Assembly (NCBI GenBank): GCA_024743405.1
Contig: JANSWP010000003.1
Coordinates: 1-64,000 of the forward strand
Length of the DNA: 64,000 nucleotides
Direction of reading: 5' to 3'
Source of the DNA: Bacteroidota bacterium
Lineage (GTDB): Bacteria; Bacteroidota; Bacteroidia; Chitinophagales; Saprospiraceae
The notes under the pieces were generated by a model. The model saw nothing but the letters and a program-made list of their open reading frames with translations. It was not told the DNA's origin and did no database searches. Position numbers and translations under genes: made by a program. Positions 54,606 through 64,000 of the stretch are shown in pieces. Within the stretch, counting starts at the first letter, position 1, and each line of letters begins with the position of its first letter.

Positions 54606-56241
54606 CTCGCTTTTGATTTTTGCTTTATTCTTGAGTTTTCAATTAAACGCCCAACAACCCAATATCCTTTGGCTCAGTTGCGAAGACATTAGTCCCATGC
54701 TCTCCATGTATGGCGATAAAACAGCCGAGACTCCCAATTTGGATAAACTCGCCTCCGAGAGCCTAATTTTTAATGAAGCTTATACGACGGTCGGCGTTTG
54801 TGCGCCTTCGAGGTCTTCCATTATCACAGGTCAATATCCCGTTTCAATCGGCACACATCAAATGCGGACAGGGCGCGATGTTTATGGTTGGGGAAGTAGA
54901 AAATACGACGGAAAATCCAATCATTATGATATTAACAGGGATTACATTCCGAGGCATTCGGTGGTGACTCCTCCCGAGACAAAATGTTTTACAGAATACC
55001 TCCGAGCGAATGGTTATTTCTGTACAAATAATGCGAAAACGGATTGCCAATTTGCGATTCCTGTGACGGCTTATGACGAAAACGGGCGACAAGCTCATTG
55101 GAAAAATCGAAAGGAAAATCAACCGTTCTTTGCCGTTTTTAATCACGATGTTACGCATGAATCTAAAACGTGGATGCACAAGGATTATGAAATGACGGTT
55201 GACCCGAATGCTGTGCCATTGCCTGATTATTTCCCTGATACAAAAACCGTTAGAACAGATGTCGCGCGGGTCTATTCCAATATCGAATTATTGGACAAAC
55301 AAATCGGAGAAAAAATCGGAGAATTGGAAGAAGCGGGGCTTTTGGACAATACCATCATTTTCTTTTTCAGCGATCATGGCGGCCCATTGCCGAGGGGAAA
55401 AAGAGCGCATTATGTTTCAGGTTTGAAAGTGCCGTTTATGGTTCGTTTGCCAAAGGATTTGAAACAAAAATACATCAATGACCCCATTTCTTTTGTGGAT
55501 TTAGGCCCGACGGTTTTGTCCTTAGCAGGTATTCCAATCCCAAATCAAATGCAAGGTCAAGCATTTTTAGGCAATCAAAAAACAGAATCGACTCGCGAAT
55601 ATATTTTCGGTTCGGGTGACCGATTTGATGAATATGCCGACCGCATTCGAAGTGTTATTTCGAAAGAGTTTGTGTATGTCAAAAATTACCATCCCGAACT
55701 GCCTGCTTACAAAGATGTGGCTTATCGACGTAATATAAACATGACCAATGAAATGCTCGAAATGAATGAAAAAGGGGATTTGAATGGTGCTCAATCTTAC
55801 TGGTTTCGGAAGACGAAAACCAAAGAAGAACTCTATGTTAGAGCGGATGATTCTTACAGTTTGAATAATGTGATTGACGATAAAAAATATAAAAAGCCCA
55901 TCAAAAAAATGCGAAAGGCATTGAAGCGCTGGCAAAAGGAAATCGGCGATATTGGGCATATTCCCGAAAAAGAACATTTGGAGAAGATGTGGCCAAATGG
56001 TATTCAACCAAAGACGGTAAAACCCATGATTTCTGAGTCAAATGGGAAGGCAACTTTGACCTGTTCAACTAAAGGTTCTTCTATTGCGTATTTGATAAGT
56101 GAAGAGGAAATTGAGCCAAATTTGGATTCGGGATGGATGGTTTATTCAAAGCCTTTGGACTTGAAAAAAGGGGAGATTTTGTATGTGATGGGGACGCGAT
56201 TGGGATTTAAAGACAGTGAAGTTGTTTCTCTGAAAAAATAA
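54595..56241 (+). CDS. type I sulfatase
   Basis: About 548 residues from MSSSSLLIFALFLSFQLNAQ, a clean signal peptide. The frame is open back to 54541, but the 18 extra residues (MNNMDNLRNKVTPSRTSK) are translation of the hairpin and the esterase end. Formylglycine C69 in VGVCAPSRSSIITGQYP; LSCEDISPMLSMYGD metal site; FFSDHGGPLPRGKRAHYVSG. C-terminal extension (about 440-548) with a chitobiase-like or Ig-like tail (ATLTCSTKGSSIAYLISEEE). A third sulfatase subtype in the cluster (heparan N-sulfatase-like by motif order). Confidence 0.9.
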   Translation: MSSSSLLIFALFLSFQLNAQQPNILWLSCEDISPMLSMYGDKTAETPNLDKLASESLIFNEAYTTVGVCAPSRSSIITGQYPVSIGTHQMRTGRDVYGWGSRKYDGKSNHYDINRDYIPRHSVVTPPETKCFTEYLRANGYFCTNNAKTDCQFAIPVTAYDENGRQAHWKNRKENQPFFAVFNHDVTHESKTWMHKDYEMTVDPNAVPLPDYFPDTKTVRTDVARVYSNIELLDKQIGEKIGELEEAGLLDNTIIFFFSDHGGPLPRGKRAHYVSGLKVPFMVRLPKDLKQKYINDPISFVDLGPTVLSLAGIPIPNQMQGQAFLGNQKTESTREYIFGSGDRFDEYADRIRSVISKEFVYVKNYHPELPAYKDVAYRRNINMTNEMLEMNEKGDLNGAQSYWFRKTKTKEELYVRADDSYSLNNVIDDKKYKKPIKKMRKALKRWQKEIGDIGHIPEKEHLEKMWPNGIQPKTVKPMISESNGKATLTCSTKGSSIAYLISEEEIEPNLDSGWMVYSKPLDLKKGEILYVMGTRLGFKDSEVVSLKK

Positions 56242-56268
56242 AATGTATCTATAAAAATAAATCAACAA

Positions 56269-57033
56269 ATGAAAAGAAGAAAATTCATACAATCAACTGC
56301 CGTTGCTTCGGCGTTACCATTAACTTATTTGGCAGCTGACGAAACGGAAACTACCATTTTAACTGAAAAAGAACTGTACGAATTGCGAACATATGAAATG
56401 AAATTCGCCCGAAACCACAGTCTTTTGACGAATTATCTAAAAGACGTTTTACAACCAACTTTGAAGAATAAAGGCGCAACCTATTTTCAAATATTCAATG
56501 AATTAGGAGAAGACGAGCCGCGTAAAATTTGGCTATTAATTGCCTATCCAAATCAAAAAACCTACCTCGACTGTCAATTGTTGGATGCTGATTTGGACTA
56601 TCAGGAAAAATCAAAAGATTATCATTCTATTACGCCTGATCAAGCAGTTTACAATCGCTTCAGTTCTTCTCTTTCATTGGCTTTTGACGGAATGCCGAAA
56701 ATGACACAGCCGATTGACGGAGCGTCTTTATATGAATTGAGAATTTACGAAGGATACTCGGAAGATGCCGTTAGACGGAAAATAAAAATGTTTAATGAGG
56801 AAGAATTTCCACTATTTTTCAAGGTCAAATTAAATCCAGTTTTCTTTGGAGATGTGATTGCAGGGCAGCATCGTCCATGTTTGGTTTACATGCTGAATTT
56901 TAAAGATATGGAAGCTCGTAAAACTGCATGGAGTGAGTTTCTTAAATCTCCAGAATGGGATGCAATGAAAGTTAAACCTGAATATGCTAATACAGTATCA
57001 AATATTCGGAAGGTGCTTTTAAAGCCATTTTAA
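56269..57033 (+). CDS. NIPSNAP-family protein with Tat-like signal
   Basis: 254 residues. N-terminal KRRKFIQSTAVASALPLTYL signal of the Tat type. Two NIPSNAP (dimeric alpha/beta barrel) repeats: LYELRTYEMKFARNHSLL (about 36-53) and LYELRIYEGYSEDAVRRK (about 152-169), with a C-terminal WDAMKVKPEYANTVSN. NIPSNAP proteins occur beside glycan-degrading and sulfatase genes in Bacteroidetes and Planctomycetes; their activity is not settled. Last intact gene before the GH97 pseudogene. Confidence 0.85.
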   Translation: MKRRKFIQSTAVASALPLTYLAADETETTILTEKELYELRTYEMKFARNHSLLTNYLKDVLQPTLKNKGATYFQIFNELGEDEPRKIWLLIAYPNQKTYLDCQLLDADLDYQEKSKDYHSITPDQAVYNRFSSSLSLAFDGMPKMTQPIDGASLYELRIYEGYSEDAVRRKIKMFNEEEFPLFFKVKLNPVFFGDVIAGQHRPCLVYMLNFKDMEARKTAWSEFLKSPEWDAMKVKPEYANTVSNIRKVLLKPF

Positions 57034-57062
57034 TGCTCTTTTGTTTGAAAAAAATCAACAAA

Positions 57063-59035
57063 ATGAAGAATTTAAACATCATCATCAGCTTAATTTTGAA
57101 TACGACAACCTTTCTAACTGCTCAAAATTTGAATTTATAAGCTCCCAATCAAAGGTTGAATGTTGAGGTTAACATTGCGGAGAATATTTCTTGAATGTGA
57201 GTTTGGACAAGGTGAAAATTATAGAAAACGCCATCATCTCGATGGACATGGGAAATGGTAGAATATTAGGAAAAAAATCCAGATTAACAGACCAAAATGT
57301 GTCGCGACAAGAAGAGCAAATAACTGTTCAAATTCCAAATAAAGATGCGCTACTTGAGAGCGAATATAATCAATTGACAATGCAGTTTAAGGGTCCATTT
57401 CAATTGATGTTTAGAGCGCATAATGATCGAGTTGCCTACCAATTTGTGGACGAAAGTGACCAATCAACTCAGGTCAATAATGAATAAATGACCCTTTCTT
57501 TTCCCGAAAAAACCGCTTCTTATTTTCCGCAGGAAGAATCAATGTATTCCCATAATGAGCGTGTTTATTTGATGAAGCCCATTTCAGAAATTCCAGAAGG
57601 CGATTTTTGTAGTTTACCCATCTTGTTTGAAATGGATCAGGCAAAAGTTCTTTTTACAGAGGCTTCTTTATACAGTTATCCATGTGCTTTTCTGGCAAAA
57701 GACGGAGGCAATTCCCTCTCATCTATTTCCCCCAAATATGTTTTAAAAGTAGTTCCAAATTAAAAGTCGGAACCCGATCGAAATGAAGTTATTGAGGAAG
57801 AGGCTAACTATATTGCCAAAGTAGAGGGAAAAAGAACTTATCCATGACGTGTCTTTATCATTAGTGATGACGATCGCACTTTTGTCGAGAGTAATTTAGT
57901 CACTCAACTTTCCGGAAGTTCAAAGATTCCAGATGCTGATTGGATCAAACCAGGTAAAGTAGCTTGAGTTTGGTATAATTTCAATAATGTTTATAGGGTG
58001 GATTTTAGAGCAGGGTTGAATATGGAGATTTATAAATACTACATTGATTTTGCCTTTAATAATATTATTGAGTATGTTATTTTAGATGAAGGTTGGACAA
58101 AATCTACCACCGAAATTTTGGACGACAACTAAGACCTGGATGTTCCTGAATTAATTCAATATGCCAAATCTAAAAATGTTGAAATTATTCTTTGGGTGCT
58201 TTGGAAGCCACTAAATGAGGCACCCGATGAAATTCTGAAATTGTACAGCAGTTGGGGAGCGGTTGGAGTGAAAGTGGATTTCATGCAAAGAGGCGATCAA
58301 CACATGGTTGAGTCTTATGAAGAAATTGCCAGAATTGCTGCTCAGTATAAACTTTTGGTAGACTATCATGGGCGCATTTAAACCCGCTGTAATAAAGCGT
58401 GTTTGAAGCGTGTTTGGCCAAATCTCATCAGTTATGAAGGAGTCAAAGGAAATGAAAACAACAAATGGTCGAAAGACATTACTCCTGAGCACAATGTGAC
58501 GATTTCTTTTATCAGAATGGCAGCAGGATCAATGGATTTTACACTAGGCTTTATGATAGATACCAATGAAAATAATTATGCCATTAGCTTCACACGCCCA
58601 ATGAGTATGGGAACACGCGCGCACCAAGTTGCTATGTATGTGGTTTTTGAATCCCCTCTTCAAATGATGTGTGAGTCTCCAACCCTCTATTATCAAGAGC
58701 AAGAAACCGTTGATTTTATTACTCAAATTCCAACTATTTGGGATGAAACGATTGTATTGGATGGGGCAGTCGCAGATTATATTGTGGTTGCCCGAAGAAG
58801 CGGAGAGGACTGTTACATTGGTGCGATGACCGATTGGACGGCTCGTGATTTTGAAATCGACCTTTCATTTCTGGATAATGGGGAATACCTAATGCAATCT
58901 TTTAAAGATGGAATTAACGTTGACCGCCATCCGCAAGATAATAAGGTTTAAAATACTTCGGTTTCAAAAAATACAAAATTTAAAATCAATTTAGCGAAGG
59001 GCGGTGGATATACCGCGATTATCAAAAAGACATAA
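57063..59035 (+). pseudogene. GH97 alpha-glucosidase/galactosidase pseudogene
   Basis: A nearly complete GH97 enzyme readable through many lesions. Signal peptide MKNLNIIISLILNTTTFLTA; stop at 57138; frameshift about 57185-57195; in-frame stops at 57485, 57761, 57845 (TYP-stop-RV, family PWRV), 57965 (VA-stop-VW, family AWxW), 58130; a one-base insertion near 58371; an 11-bp tandem duplication AAGCGTGTTTG (58395-58416) that restores the frame; stop at 58949; natural stop 59033. Recognisable GH97 blocks: YFPQEESMYSHNERVYL, IIEYVILDEGW, ELIQYAKSKNVEIILWVLW, KVDFMQRGDQHMV, DYHG, TPEHNVTISFIRM. It was a secreted enzyme of the PUL, now dead. Confidence 0.88.
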
Positions 59036-59134
59036 AGTTTAATTCCAACTCCATTAACTAAAGGTGTTTATTTTATTGAAATTTATTCAAATAAAAAAGA
59101 GAGTAGGAAAATTCGAAAATTTATCGAACAATAA
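59036..59134 (+). pseudogene. orphan tail of a T9SS type A sorting domain
   Basis: In frame after the GH97 stop: LTKGVYFIEIYSNKKESRKI then RKFIEQ and stop. This is the last third of a T9SS C-terminal sorting domain (GxYFI.I....K..KKFI/V pattern). The first two thirds are missing, so it is a fragment of a lost secreted protein or an appended, eroded GH97 tail. Confidence 0.5.
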
Positions 59135-59320
59135 GAGGGACGACAATCAGATCGATTTTGACAGATTGTAATTTAAACAACTGTACTGACCAATAACCAA
59201 ACCTTTCAGAACAAAACCCAAACCTTGTCTGACAATTGAGCCTTTATTTTTACCAATCTTAGTCTAAATTTAACCAGAATCCTATTTTGGTATCTCATTT
59301 TCCAAGTTGAATATTCAAAA

Positions 59321-62300
59321 ATGATAAATCAACATACCCTTCTGAGGTTTCCGATACTACTATTTATTATTTTTCAAATTGGCATTTCGTCCAATTTGAA
59401 TGCTCAAAATTTACTGAACAACCCAAATTTTGAACCGAGTTGTGCTCCCGAGTGGATTACAATATTATTTAATGGGGGAAATGGTACAAAAACGGATATG
59501 CCGGGCGGCGCAACAGGTGGCACCAACTTTATTCAAGGGGAAACCTTCAACCCTGGATCAACTCTTTATTATTCGGATGTGCAGGCTAGAAACCCCGGCA
59601 ATGATGCAGGTTCTCCGACTTTTCCCGGTATAGCAGGACTTTATACCCTTTCCGTTTGGGCAAGAGACCCCTCCGGTGCCAATAAAACTTTTCGATTGAG
59701 AGCAACGGTGAAAGAACCGGGAGGGACGGTACTTCAATATGAATCCAGTCAGATTTTTACACTCAGTGCCAATTGGCAATTCTATACTGAACAAGTATTC
59801 TTAAATCAATGTTCAGGAGGTTGTTTTGCTGATTTTAATATCATGTATGGAAAATTTGTTGGGCTGTATGATTTTGATGATGCCACTTTTGAATTCGTGG
59901 TTGGTTCCGGATTTGAGGCAACTTGTGGGGAAAACATGCCTGCTTCAACTGTTGGTGGAAGTGACGGAATAGGAGAAGTGACCATTAACGGAGGAGTACC
60001 AAGTTTTACGATTGATTGGACAGGACCATCCTCTGGCAGCCAAACCGGGAACAATGGTTCAAATTTAATCACAGGGCTTTCTGCAGGTACTTATAATGTT
60101 ACAGTCACTGACAATAATGGCAATACTTCAACCTGTGATTTTACGATTACAGAACCCACCTGCAATTTGACCGTTTCGGGAACAGGAACAGACCCCAATT
60201 GTAATGGTGGCATGGACGGGAGCATTACTTTGAATCCTGTAAACGGAACTGCTCCATATAATTACAATTGGGACACCGGAAGTAATTCGGGTAGTGGTAC
60301 GGGAACTTCCATCATCAATCTTTCAGCAGGCACTTATAATATAACTTTGACTGATAATGTCAATTGCACGGCAACGACTTCAGTCACTTTGAACGACCCG
60401 TCGTTATTGACCCTTTCCTGTTCCGAACAAAGTCCCCCTTCCTCAGTTGGCGGGAATGACGGTGTCGGAGAGGTCGATATTTCGGGAGGAACGGCAGGTT
60501 TTACAATAGATTGGTCGGGATCAAGTTCAGGTAGCCAAGGCGGAAATTCAGGTTCCAATTCGATCAACGGACTTTCGGCAGGTACTTATAATGTTACTGT
60601 AACGGATGCAAATTCTTGTACCGAAACCTGTTCTTTCACAATTGTTGACCCTCCCTGTTCATTAACCGCTTCAGGAAGCGGAACGAATCCCGATTGTCCA
60701 GGCGATTTCAATGGCGAAATTGCGTTGACACCAACCAATGGTTCAGCACCTTATACTTATGATTGGAATAATGGCGGCAGTAACGGAAACGGCTCGGGTA
60801 CAACCATAAATGGTCTAGAGGCAGGAACTTACAATATTACTTTAACTGATAATGTCAATTGTACAGCAACTACTTCCGTCACGTTAATAGATCCACCGGC
60901 TTTAGTTTTAACATGTACGGAACAAAGTCCAACTTCCACAATTGGGGGAAATGATGGTATCGGGGAGGTAAATATTTCAGGCGGTACGGCAGGATTTACG
61001 ATAGATTGGTCAGGCCCGAGTACGGGGAGTAATTCTGGAAATTCGGGTTCTAATTCCATAACTGGGCTCTCCGCCGGGACTTATAATGTGACGGTCACAG
61101 ATGCTAATAATTGTTCAGAAATCTGTTCGTTTGCGATTACAGAACCACTCTGTAATATGACACTTTCTGCAACGGGCACTGACCCAAATTGTAACGGGGG
61201 CTCAGATGGAATGATAACTATTGCACCTTTTGTAGGAACACCGCCTTATACTTACGATTGGAATAACGGTGCGAATTCGGGAAGCGGTGCAGGTACTTCT
61301 ATAACCAATTTGGAGGCAGGCACTTACAATATTACTTTGACCGATAATGTCAATTGCACCGCGACGACTTCAGTAACGTTAACTGACCCGCCCGCTTTGG
61401 TTTTAACTTGTTCCGAGCAAAGTCCAACTTCATCTGTTGGCGGAAATGAAGGCATAGGAAGTATCAATATTTCAGGCGGCACGGTGGGATTTACGATTAA
61501 TTGGGTCGGTCCAAGTTCGGGCAGTCAGGCAGGTAATTCGGGCGCAAATTCTATAACTAATCTTTCAGCGGGTACTTACAATGTAACCGTAACAGATGCA
61601 AATAATTGCACGGAAACCTGCTCATTCACAATCAATGACCCTCCATGTAATATGACTGTTTCGGCTACAGGAACAAATCCAAGTTGTGTAGGTGCTTCCG
61701 ACGGAGAAATAAATTTATCACCTCAAAACGGAACATCACCATACACTTATGACTGGGAAAGCGGTTCGGGCGGAACTGGCACAGGCAGCGGAACTTCACT
61801 TATTCTCCTTTCTGCCGATAATTATGATTTAACTCTAACCGACAATATTGGATGTACGGCAACGACTTCCGTAACTTTAGTTGACCCGCCAGCAATTATT
61901 TTAGCTTGTTTTGAAGAAAATACGACCTCCTCACCGGGCGCAAGTGACGGTGTTGGAAATGTGACGATAACGGGGGGGATTCCAAATTTTACCATCAGTT
62001 GGTCAGGTTCAAGTTCAGGTAGTCAGGTAGGTATTTCCGGGCCGAATTTAATAAATGGACTCTCGGCAGGCGTTTATAATGTGACTGTGACAGACGATAA
62101 TTCTTGTACAGAAATCTGCAATTTCGTCATCACTGACCCGCCATGTGTAATGACTGTTTCAGGAATTGGAACGAACCCAAGTTGTAATGGTGCAAATGAC
62201 GGAGAAATCCAATTGATTCCTCAAAACGGCACACCTCCCTATAATTATAATTGGCAGGCCTCAGGCGGCGGAACAGGTGTCGGAAGCGGCACTTTGATAA

Positions 62301-64000
62301 TTCTCCTAAATGCTGATTTTTACAATGTGACATTGACCGATGATTTAGGATGTACTGCGACTACAAGTGTACAATTAAATGACCCGCCTGCGATTATTTT
62401 ATCTTGTTTTGAAGAAAGTTTAACCTCCGCACCAGGGGCAAGTGACGGCATCGGAAATGTAACGATAACAGGCGGAACACCTACTTTTGATATTCAATGG
62501 GATAACGGAACAAATTCTGGAAATCAGTCGGGCTCGATGGGTTCGAATTCGATAAACGGGCTTGAAGCCGGCACTTACTCAGTCACCTTAACGGACAATA
62601 ATAATTGTAAAGAATTCTGTTCTTTTACTATTACCGACCCGCCATGTAATATGACTATCTCCGCTGTCGGAAATCCCATTGATTGCTCGGGAAATACGAC
62701 GGGCAGCATCGAATTATTCCCTCAAAACGGCGCTTCACCGTACACTTTTGGTTGGCAAAATTCAAGTGGAGGAACGGGTATGGGGAGTGGCACTTTAATC
62801 CAAAATCTCGAAGCAGAAACTTATGATATCACTCTAACCGACGTTTGGGGATGTATGGCTACGGAAACCGTCACGTTGACTGAACCTGGCCCAATTATTT
62901 TGATCTGTGGTGAAAATGCGCCGACGAGTTCGACGGGCGGAAATGACGGAATTGGCGAAGTCAATATTTCGGGGGGAACAGTGGACTACACAATTGATTG
63001 GAGTGGCCAGAGTTTGGGAAATCAAGTCGGGTTTTCAGGTTCAAATTTGATAAACGGACTCTCGGCAGGGACTTATTCCGTAACTATTACCGATGCGAAT
63101 AATTGTCAGGAATTTTGCTCCTTTACCATCAATGATCCGCCCTGCGGAATGACAATTTCCATTGACTCAAATTCGGAATTTTGTTCGGATGGAAGTTCGG
63201 GGAGTATTGCTTTGATTCAGTCAGGCGGAACTGCCCCGTTCACTTTTGAATGGGATAACGGAAGTAATTCGGATAGTGGTACAGGGTTGATGATCAATGA
63301 TTTATCGCCTGCGGTTTATTCAATAAGTATCACTGATACCGAAGATTGTACAGCAATTATTTCAACTGAAATTTTTGCCAATCCGACTATTGACGATATT
63401 GATATTCAAAATACCAATTGCGGCGAAACGAATAACGGACGCCTCACTGTTTTCGCAACGGGTAATGGCGATCTGGAATATTCTTTAGAGGGAAATACCT
63501 GGCAAATCGATAATGAATTCACGGGACTTTTGGCAGGCAGTTACGATGTTTTTGTAAGGGATGAAAATAGTTGCATGACATCTCAAAGTGTAACCATTGG
63601 AAATGACGGCTCACCTAATTTCGATGACCTGATTCAAACAAATGAAATTTGTGGTCAAATGAACGGCTCAATTGAAGTCACGGCATCGGGCGGTTTGGGC
63701 ACGATTCAATATTCTTTGGACGGCGTGAATTATCAGTCTTCGGGCTTATTTGAAAATCTATCGACAGGGCCGTATGACCTTTTTGCAAAAGACGAAAATG
63801 ACTGTGTAATCATGCAATCAGGAAGTGTGGGTGGCATTGACGGAACGCAAATTGACAGTCTGAAAATCACCGATGAAACTTGTGAAAACGGAAATGGAAG
63901 CATCGAAATTTTTGCCTCAGGAGGAACAGGCGATTTCCAATATTCGATTGATGGAATGACCTTCCAAGACACTGCCTTATTCGAAAATTTGAGTGCTGAT
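59321..64000 (+). CDS. giant SprB-repeat surface protein, 5' part (runs off the window)
   Basis: Open from 59321 to the last base (1560 codons, no stop). Signal peptide about 1-29 (ISSNLNAQ). N-terminal CBM-like domain about 30-200 (NLLNNPNFEPSCAPEW opening). From about residue 205 come SprB-type repeats: alternating modules with GxxDGxGEVxIxGG..., LSAGTYNVTVTD and C-x-x-x-C-x-F-x-I-x-DPPC. From about residue 1290 the modules change to a NGSIEVTASGG...YSLDG...F.NLS.G.YDLFAKDENDC type. SprB is a T9SS-secreted adhesin moved in gliding motility; this may be that or a matrix adhesin. The C-terminal sorting domain is expected beyond the window. Confidence 0.88.
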   Translation, partial: MINQHTLLRFPILLFIIFQIGISSNLNAQNLLNNPNFEPSCAPEWITILFNGGNGTKTDMPGGATGGTNFIQGETFNPGSTLYYSDVQARNPGNDAGSPTFPGIAGLYTLSVWARDPSGANKTFRLRATVKEPGGTVLQYESSQIFTLSANWQFYTEQVFLNQCSGGCFADFNIMYGKFVGLYDFDDATFEFVVGSGFEATCGENMPASTVGGSDGIGEVTINGGVPSFTIDWTGPSSGSQTGNNGSNLITGLSAGTYNVTVTDNNGNTSTCDFTITEPTCNLTVSGTGTDPNCNGGMDGSITLNPVNGTAPYNYNWDTGSNSGSGTGTSIINLSAGTYNITLTDNVNCTATTSVTLNDPSLLTLSCSEQSPPSSVGGNDGVGEVDISGGTAGFTIDWSGSSSGSQGGNSGSNSINGLSAGTYNVTVTDANSCTETCSFTIVDPPCSLTASGSGTNPDCPGDFNGEIALTPTNGSAPYTYDWNNGGSNGNGSGTTINGLEAGTYNITLTDNVNCTATTSVTLIDPPALVLTCTEQSPTSTIGGNDGIGEVNISGGTAGFTIDWSGPSTGSNSGNSGSNSITGLSAGTYNVTVTDANNCSEICSFAITEPLCNMTLSATGTDPNCNGGSDGMITIAPFVGTPPYTYDWNNGANSGSGAGTSITNLEAGTYNITLTDNVNCTATTSVTLTDPPALVLTCSEQSPTSSVGGNEGIGSINISGGTVGFTINWVGPSSGSQAGNSGANSITNLSAGTYNVTVTDANNCTETCSFTINDPPCNMTVSATGTNPSCVGASDGEINLSPQNGTSPYTYDWESGSGGTGTGSGTSLILLSADNYDLTLTDNIGCTATTSVTLVDPPAIILACFEENTTSSPGASDGVGNVTITGGIPNFTISWSGSSSGSQVGISGPNLINGLSAGVYNVTVTDDNSCTEICNFVITDPPCVMTVSGIGTNPSCNGANDGEIQLIPQNGTPPYNYNWQASGGGTGVGSGTLIILLNADFYNVTLTDDLGCTATTSVQLNDPPAIILSCFEESLTSAPGASDGIGNVTITGGTPTFDIQWDNGTNSGNQSGSMGSNSINGLEAGTYSVTLTDNNNCKEFCSFTITDPPCNMTISAVGNPIDCSGNTTGSIELFPQNGASPYTFGWQNSSGGTGMGSGTLIQNLEAETYDITLTDVWGCMATETVTLTEPGPIILICGENAPTSSTGGNDGIGEVNISGGTVDYTIDWSGQSLGNQVGFSGSNLINGLSAGTYSVTITDANNCQEFCSFTINDPPCGMTISIDSNSEFCSDGSSGSIALIQSGGTAPFTFEWDNGSNSDSGTGLMINDLSPAVYSISITDTEDCTAIISTEIFANPTIDDIDIQNTNCGETNNGRLTVFATGNGDLEYSLEGNTWQIDNEFTGLLAGSYDVFVRDENSCMTSQSVTIGNDGSPNFDDLIQTNEICGQMNGSIEVTASGGLGTIQYSLDGVNYQSSGLFENLSTGPYDLFAKDENDCVIMQSGSVGGIDGTQIDSLKITDETCENGNGSIEIFASGGTGDFQYSIDGMTFQDTALFENLSAD
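60270..63150 (+). repeat. tandem 495-bp coding repeats in the SprB-like gene
   Basis: The block encoding LTDNVNCTATTSVTL or its variants recurs at about 60345, 60840, 61335, 61833, 62333 and 62830, so the unit is 495-498 bp (about 165 residues), made of two different 80-residue modules. Neighbouring units differ by many synonymous changes, so they are old rather than recent duplicates. Confidence 0.85.

Noticed and set aside
57063-59035. stop codons read as amino acids (recoding) in the GH97 gene
   Set aside because: All three kinds of lesion occur (TAA, TGA, frameshifts, a duplication), and neighbouring genes use TAA and TGA as normal stops, so pseudogene decay is simpler.
59806-61059. minus-strand open frames with proline-rich, mutually similar peptides (FPPWLPELDPDQS type)
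   Set aside because: Their similarity simply mirrors the SprB repeats on the plus strand; no start or promoter evidence.
60270-63150. tandem repeats as a possible CRISPR array
   Set aside because: The unit is about 495 bp, in frame, and protein-coding; no short direct repeats with unique spacers were seen anywhere in the window.

Overview
Organism: a member of the Bacteroidota, most likely a marine or aquatic polysaccharide degrader of the Saprospiria/Cytophagia type. The signs are type IX secretion (T9SS) sorting domains, a SusC/SusD pair, a hybrid two-component regulator (HTCS), SprB-like repeats, AT-rich intergenic DNA, the near absence of Shine-Dalgarno sequences, and one good TAnnTTTG-type promoter. 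I saw no rRNA, tRNA or CRISPR. Species is not assignable from the sequence alone. Layout: (1) 0-15 kb is mostly housekeeping. It holds a lectin-domain T9SS cargo protein, a MacB/FtsX-type ABC permease, an alpha/alpha-toroid protein, aconitase, a PhoD-type phosphatase lipoprotein, two small co-translated proteins (one CcbP-like), the three-gene lower meta-cleavage module mhpD-mhpF-mhpE, and a Gfo/Idh/MocA oxidoreductase. (2) 15-21 kb carries a CHAT-protease gene fossil and a giant 1896-residue secreted GH9 cellulase with CBM3c, PKD, CBM3, CBM2 and T9SS modules. (3) 21-28 kb is a visibly A+T-richer accessory island. It contains a mobile palindromic repeat, a tandem UmuD/S24-fold protein, a broken XRE regulator, a decayed IS21-family element (istA/istB), and an aminotransferase/FAD-monooxygenase pair. 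(4) 28-59 kb is a polysaccharide utilisation locus (PUL). On the minus strand are a GH3 glycosidase and a sodium/solute symporter. On the plus strand are the HTCS regulator, DUF1800 and DUF1501 proteins, a decayed toxin-antitoxin pair, SusC, SusD, a SusE-like lipoprotein, a sulfatase-CBM-GH10 fusion, three more sulfatases, an acetyl-xylan-esterase-like hydrolase, a NIPSNAP protein and a GH97 pseudogene. (5) 59.3 kb to the window end is the open 5' part of a very large SprB-repeat surface protein. How it works together: GH10 plus GH3 plus esterase plus four sulfatases points to a sulfated, probably acetylated xylan-type glycan. The HTCS would sense fragments, SusCD would import oligomers, sulfatases and esterase would strip substituents, GH3 would release monosaccharides and the symporter would take up sugar. 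This substrate is inference. Most unusual signals: a family of short intergenic hairpins (arms around TGACACCTTC and GAAGATGTCA, with paired substitutions) occupies many of the gaps in the PUL between about 30.4 and 54.6 kb and in one case supplies a sulfatase start codon. A related-looking 31-bp perfect inverted repeat precedes the sulfatase-GH10 gene and holds its start codons. A separate MITE-like element (three copies seen) has a covarying central hairpin and in one place supplies a gene's stop codon. Four decayed systems (CHAT, XRE, toxin-antitoxin, GH97) can be read through their lesions.
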